NCBI GenBank assembly: GCA_944364005.1
Contig: CALVVW010000035.1
Location: forward strand, 1-17,761
Direction: 5' to 3'
DNA length: 17,761 bases
From: an uncultured Bacilli bacterium
GTDB lineage: Bacteria > Bacillota_I > Bacilli_A > RF39 > UBA660
Below, piece by piece: positions 14,855 to 17,761 of the stretch. The translations under genes and the position numbers were made by a program. The stretch's first letter is position 1; the number at the start of each line of letters is the position of its first letter. The notes beneath the pieces were generated by a model. It did no database searches. It worked only from the letters and a program-made list of their open reading frames with translations, and was not told the origin of the DNA.

Positions 14855-16402
14855 TTATTGAAGTACTTTTACCTTTTCTAAAACCTCAGTATTTGTTAAT
14901 TGATTAAAACCAGCTTGCTCAATATATTTTCCATAATCAATAGAAGCATAAGAACGATCAACTAAACTATCAATACCTGGACATGTACCAGTTTCTGAGA
15001 ATTGATAAATTCCATAATTACCAGAATAATCAACGGTCATTAATTCATCATTATTAACTACTCCACTACCAGCCGCATATTTAAATTTAGCAACCCAGAC
15101 AGCATAATCATTAAACTGAGTACCTTGAGGATCTAACTGTTTTAAACCATTATCATTACAATAAATACCACAATAATATCCATTCTCTTCTAACACATCA
15201 GCCCAGGCTTTAAAATTCCTAACAATTTGATCAGGATGATCTGCAAAAAATTCTCGAGCATTAATTGCCTTACCATTTTCATCATAAAATGGTTCATTTT
15301 CTAAAGGTTCAACATCAAAATAGATTGGCCAAGATGGTTGAACCTGATACTGTTTAGCAAATTTAATAAACTTAGAAGCTTCAACTCTAGCTTGTTCTTC
15401 TGTAACAGCACGACTATAAATATAAATTCCATAAGGAATACCATTTTCTTGACATCCAATAACATTATTAACAAATTCACTATCTAACTGACTTAATGCA
15501 CCAGTAAGTTCTAATGTTTCAGGATCTCTTTGATACTTCATAAAATAAGAATCAAACATTTTAATAATAGCATAATCTACACCAGATGCTTTAACTTTAG
15601 CCCAGTCAATTCGCTTTTGATAAGAAGATACATCAATACCAGATAATAAATCCATATTATTTTGTTCAGAAATACTATCCTCTTCAACTCTTCTGCTCGT
15701 CTCCTCAGGAACCTTAACATCACCCTGTGCTAAATCCAAATATAACTGATAAGCCAATTTCTCATTTCTATCAGTTACTTCTTCATACTTATCATCAGTC
15801 ATAGTAGCAGTAACAGATAATATATGTCCTGCTAAAATAGTGTCACTAGTAAGATTATTCTGTTCTTTAATATCATCAATACCAACACCAAGATAATCAG
15901 AAATAGAAGACAAAGTATCTCCACTTTCTATAATATAATTAATACTTTTTTCACTAGTAGAGTTTCTACCATAAATTTCTACTTCTTCACCATAGTTTTT
16001 AGCAATAGCAGCATTACTTCTCAAAGACTTATCTACTTTAGCTAAAGTCTCCTTAGTAAGACCAAAACGCGCCGCAATAGAATCAACCGTATCTCCAACT
16101 TGAATCGTATATTCTTGCTGATCTTCTTTCTTATCTAAATCAATTTTAGCAACTACTTCTGTTCCTTCTGATAACTCCTCATCCAACTTCTTATTCCAAC
16201 GTCTTAAATCATCAGAATCAACACCTAACTTATTAGAAAACTCATCGATAGTTGTTTCTTCTTTCGTAACTAACGTAACTTTACCAGACTCACTATATAA
16301 ATAAGAGCCACCAATAACCGCAAGAGCTGCTACAACACCAGCAGGAACTAATAATTTTTTCTTTTTTCTTCTTCTACTTCCATGGCGTACTAATCTTCCC
16401 AT
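14855..16402 (-). CDS. Membrane-anchored LysM / GH25 muramidase
   Basis: A 515-residue protein. After a very basic N-terminus (RHGSRRRKKKK), residues 17-37 form a signal anchor. Then come three LysM-like units at about 43-87 (divergent), 98-144 (YTIQVGDTVDSIAARFG) and 156-198 (YIIESGDTLSSISDYLG), which bind peptidoglycan. A linker follows, then GH25 lysozyme from about 252: GIDVSSYQ with D257, and FDVE with D363 and E365 as the expected catalytic acids, plus the late I-Y-Q-F-S segment. It would cut MurNAc-GlcNAc bonds at the outer membrane face. The longest frame begins at 16441, but that would translate through the promoter's -10; ATG at 16402 has GAGGGTG upstream. Cotranscribed with the orphan gene. 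Confidence 0.93.
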   Translation of the reverse strand: MGRLVRHGSRRRKKKKLLVPAGVVAALAVIGGSYLYSESGKVTLVTKEETTIDEFSNKLGVDSDDLRRWNKKLDEELSEGTEVVAKIDLDKKEDQQEYTIQVGDTVDSIAARFGLTKETLAKVDKSLRSNAAIAKNYGEEVEIYGRNSTSEKSINYIIESGDTLSSISDYLGVGIDDIKEQNNLTSDTILAGHILSVTATMTDDKYEEVTDRNEKLAYQLYLDLAQGDVKVPEETSRRVEEDSISEQNNMDLLSGIDVSSYQKRIDWAKVKASGVDYAIIKMFDSYFMKYQRDPETLELTGALSQLDSEFVNNVIGCQENGIPYGIYIYSRAVTEEQARVEASKFIKFAKQYQVQPSWPIYFDVEPLENEPFYDENGKAINAREFFADHPDQIVRNFKAWADVLEENGYYCGIYCNDNGLKQLDPQGTQFNDYAVWVAKFKYAAGSGVVNNDELMTVDYSGNYGIYQFSETGTCPGIDSLVDRSYASIDYGKYIEQAGFNQLTNTEVLEKVKVLQ

Positions 16403-16429
16403 ATAAACACCCTCTTCAAATGTGGCTAA

Positions 16430-16458
16430 ATTATACCACAAAAAAGAGAAAATGTCAA
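16430..16458 (-). promoter_or_regulatory. Consensus promoter of the muramidase unit
   Basis: Minus strand: TTGACA (16453-16458), 17-base spacer, TATAAT (16430-16435) preceded by TGG. It matches the sigma-A consensus at all twelve positions. The -35 lies inside a perfect 14-base palindrome (16453-16466). Confidence 0.85.
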
Positions 16459-16469
16459 ATTTGACACTT
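16444..16469 (-). terminator. Terminator of the PBP gene, overlapping the next promoter
   Basis: Minus strand: AAAGTGTCA/TGACATTT, 8-9 pairs with one G-U, AATT loop, followed by a T-rich tract (TTTTCTCTTTTTT). It starts just after the PBP stop codon (16472). Its distal arm is the -35 box of the muramidase promoter. Confidence 0.65.
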
Positions 16470-16471
16470 TC

Positions 16472-17761
16472 CTAGGGTTGTGCATAATACATTTCGAAAA
16501 ACTTATTAGTAACTTCTTTCGTAATATGCAAAGTAACCAAACTAGCATAATCTCTACTAGAGTTAGGATGAGAAGAATTAGGCGAAGTAACCATAATACT
16601 CATCACCGGATTATTAGCAGGAGCATAACCAACAAAAGAAGAAGTAATAGTCTCTGTATCTATAATACCATTGCCATCAGTATCAACAAAACTTTGCGAA
16701 GTACCAGTCTTTCCAGCCGCATCCCAGCGATCATCAATATATCCACGTCCATATCCTCCACTAGAATGCATAACAGCATAAAAACCTTCTTTTACTCGAG
16801 CCATATATTCAGGCTTCGTATCAATCGTATTTAAAACTTCCCTTTCTACAGTTAAAATAGTCTTCCCCAAAGAAGCATCTTCAGTCGACTCATGCACTTC
16901 TTTTAACAAATGAGGAGCAAGCCTACTACCACCATTCGCAATCGTTGACACATACTGAGAAAGTTGTAACGGCGTATAAGATTCATACTGTCCCATAACA
17001 AAATCAAGTAAATTACCAGAATTAGTATCCTGTTTAGCACCATATCCCAATCCTTCAGAAGGTAAATCTATTCCAGTCGCAACACCAAGTCCAAAAGAAT
17101 GATACATATTACGATAAATATCAAAAGCACTCTGATTAAAATTAAGTTTCATTCCCCTAGAATATTCTTGTCCATTAACTCGAATAGCAGCTTTAAACTG
17201 ATAAACATTACTACTTTTCGCTAGTGCTGTAATATCGTTAATTCTTCCCAAATTATTAACAGAAGAACATTTCTCAGGTGCTCCAGCAATCTTAACACAC
17301 TCATCTAACATATATTCTCCAATTTTTACTGCCCCTGTATTATAAGCAACAAGCATCGAAGCACCCTTGACAACAGATCCAGGTGTAATAGGTAATAAAA
17401 AGATACTAGTAGTATTATCCACCACTTTATCTCCAACTAACTGCTTAGAAGCCATCGCTAAAATCTCTCCTGTATTAGGATCTTGAATAACAACACTAGA
17501 ATGATCATAATATTCTGTATTAGGCTCACTCTTAGCTTTTAATACTTGCTCTGTTAAAATTCTCTCTACTTCTTGTTGTAGATTAATATCAATCGATAAG
17601 ACAATATCATTTCCTCTTTTTCCTTCTTTCACAAGCTTTAATTCATGTGAATTAACTACTTGATACTCTGCTTTTTCTCCCTTCAAATACTCTTCATACT
17701 CTTTTTCAAGATAACTAAGACCAACTCTATCATTTAAAGCATAACCTTTAGCTAAATACTC
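16472..17761 (-). CDS. Class B penicillin-binding protein (PBP2-like transpeptidase), 5' end missing
   Basis: Partial: 429 residues are visible and the open frame continues past position 17761, so the true start lies outside the window. An internal TTG at 17686 is only a leucine codon. The first visible part, YALNDRVGLSYLEKEYEEYL, is the dimerisation-domain signature of PBP2/PbpA-type proteins. In the transpeptidase domain the active-site motifs are S-V-V-K (visible residue S129), S-S-N (183-185) and K-T-G (351-353). These cross-link peptidoglycan and are the target of beta-lactams. Downstream terminator is merged with the muramidase promoter, so two wall enzymes are neighbours in separate transcripts. 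Confidence 0.93.
   Translation of the reverse strand, partial: EYLAKGYALNDRVGLSYLEKEYEEYLKGEKAEYQVVNSHELKLVKEGKRGNDIVLSIDINLQQEVERILTEQVLKAKSEPNTEYYDHSSVVIQDPNTGEILAMASKQLVGDKVVDNTTSIFLLPITPGSVVKGASMLVAYNTGAVKIGEYMLDECVKIAGAPEKCSSVNNLGRINDITALAKSSNVYQFKAAIRVNGQEYSRGMKLNFNQSAFDIYRNMYHSFGLGVATGIDLPSEGLGYGAKQDTNSGNLLDFVMGQYESYTPLQLSQYVSTIANGGSRLAPHLLKEVHESTEDASLGKTILTVEREVLNTIDTKPEYMARVKEGFYAVMHSSGGYGRGYIDDRWDAAGKTGTSQSFVDTDGNGIIDTETITSSFVGYAPANNPVMSIMVTSPNSSHPNSSRDYASLVTLHITKEVTNKFFEMYYAQP

Noticed and set aside
16403..16441. Longer start for the muramidase (ATG at 16441)
   Set aside because: Would translate the -10 box and leader; ATG at 16402 has the ribosome site.
16478..16834. Plus-strand open frame opposite the PBP gene
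   Set aside because: Ser/Ile/Arg-rich shadow of the transpeptidase domain.
17684..17761. TTG at 17686 as the PBP start
   Set aside because: The reading frame stays open to the window edge and encodes the family's dimerisation signature upstream.
1..17761. Defence island, CRISPR array, IS element, tRNA or rRNA
   Set aside because: No cas-like genes, regular spacer arrays, transposase frames, terminal repeats or RNA gene folds were seen on either strand.

Overview
The window is an AT-rich stretch from a low-GC Gram-positive bacterium (Firmicutes/Bacilli sense). Several things point that way. Shine-Dalgarno sites are strong (AGGAG, GAGGTG, AAAGGAG) and promoters follow the TTGACA/TATAAT pattern. 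A YmfF/YmfH-type M16 peptidase pair lies downstream of an FtsK/SpoIIIE translocase, as in the spoIIIE-ymfF-ymfH region of Bacillus. EF-P is of the Bacillus 'KPGKGAA' type. TGA is used as a stop and TGG as Trp, so the standard bacterial code applies and not the Mycoplasma code. Peptidoglycan genes (class B PBP, GH25 muramidase) show that the cell has a wall. An uncultured gut-type Bacilli/Erysipelotrichia/RF39-like lineage is plausible, but the sequence does not settle it. Every gene except one LysR regulator is on the minus strand.

Reading along transcription (right to left). (1) 17761-16472 is a class B penicillin-binding protein that runs off the window. Its terminator hairpin overlaps the -35 box of the next unit. 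(2) 16402-14302 is a membrane-anchored LysM/GH25 muramidase followed by an unrecognised 175-residue protein. (3) 14227-13458 holds ribosomal protein L33 (rpmG) and elongation factor P (efp). (4) 13442-11890 is a plus-strand LysR regulator divergent from a P-loop kinase-like gene of phage flavour. (5) 11813-10698 is a metallophosphoesterase with an extra N-terminal domain. (6) 10603-8324 is ftsK with a strong terminator. (7) 8212-6639 encodes two acidic lipoproteins of unknown function. (8) 6573-3289 is an operon of deoD, the catalytically degenerate M16 partner and the HxxEH-bearing M16 partner. (9) 3238-2954 is a decayed alpha/beta hydrolase (RBBP9/YdeN type), followed by a NUDIX hydrolase (2938-2372). 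(10) 2308-1727 is a DUF3592-like two-TM protein. (11) 1608-123 is an XRE regulator with four membrane segments, overlapping a membrane-anchored DUF4097-type beta-repeat protein.

Most of the window is housekeeping: cell wall, chromosome segregation, translation and purine salvage. I see no convincing new multi-gene defence or mobile system. The points most worth a second look are the membrane-bound XRE/DUF4097 pair with a near-perfect palindrome upstream, the unannotated hydrolase pseudogene, the terminator/promoter overlap at 16444-16469, and a repeated layout in which the stop codon sits in the loop of the terminator hairpin (three genes).
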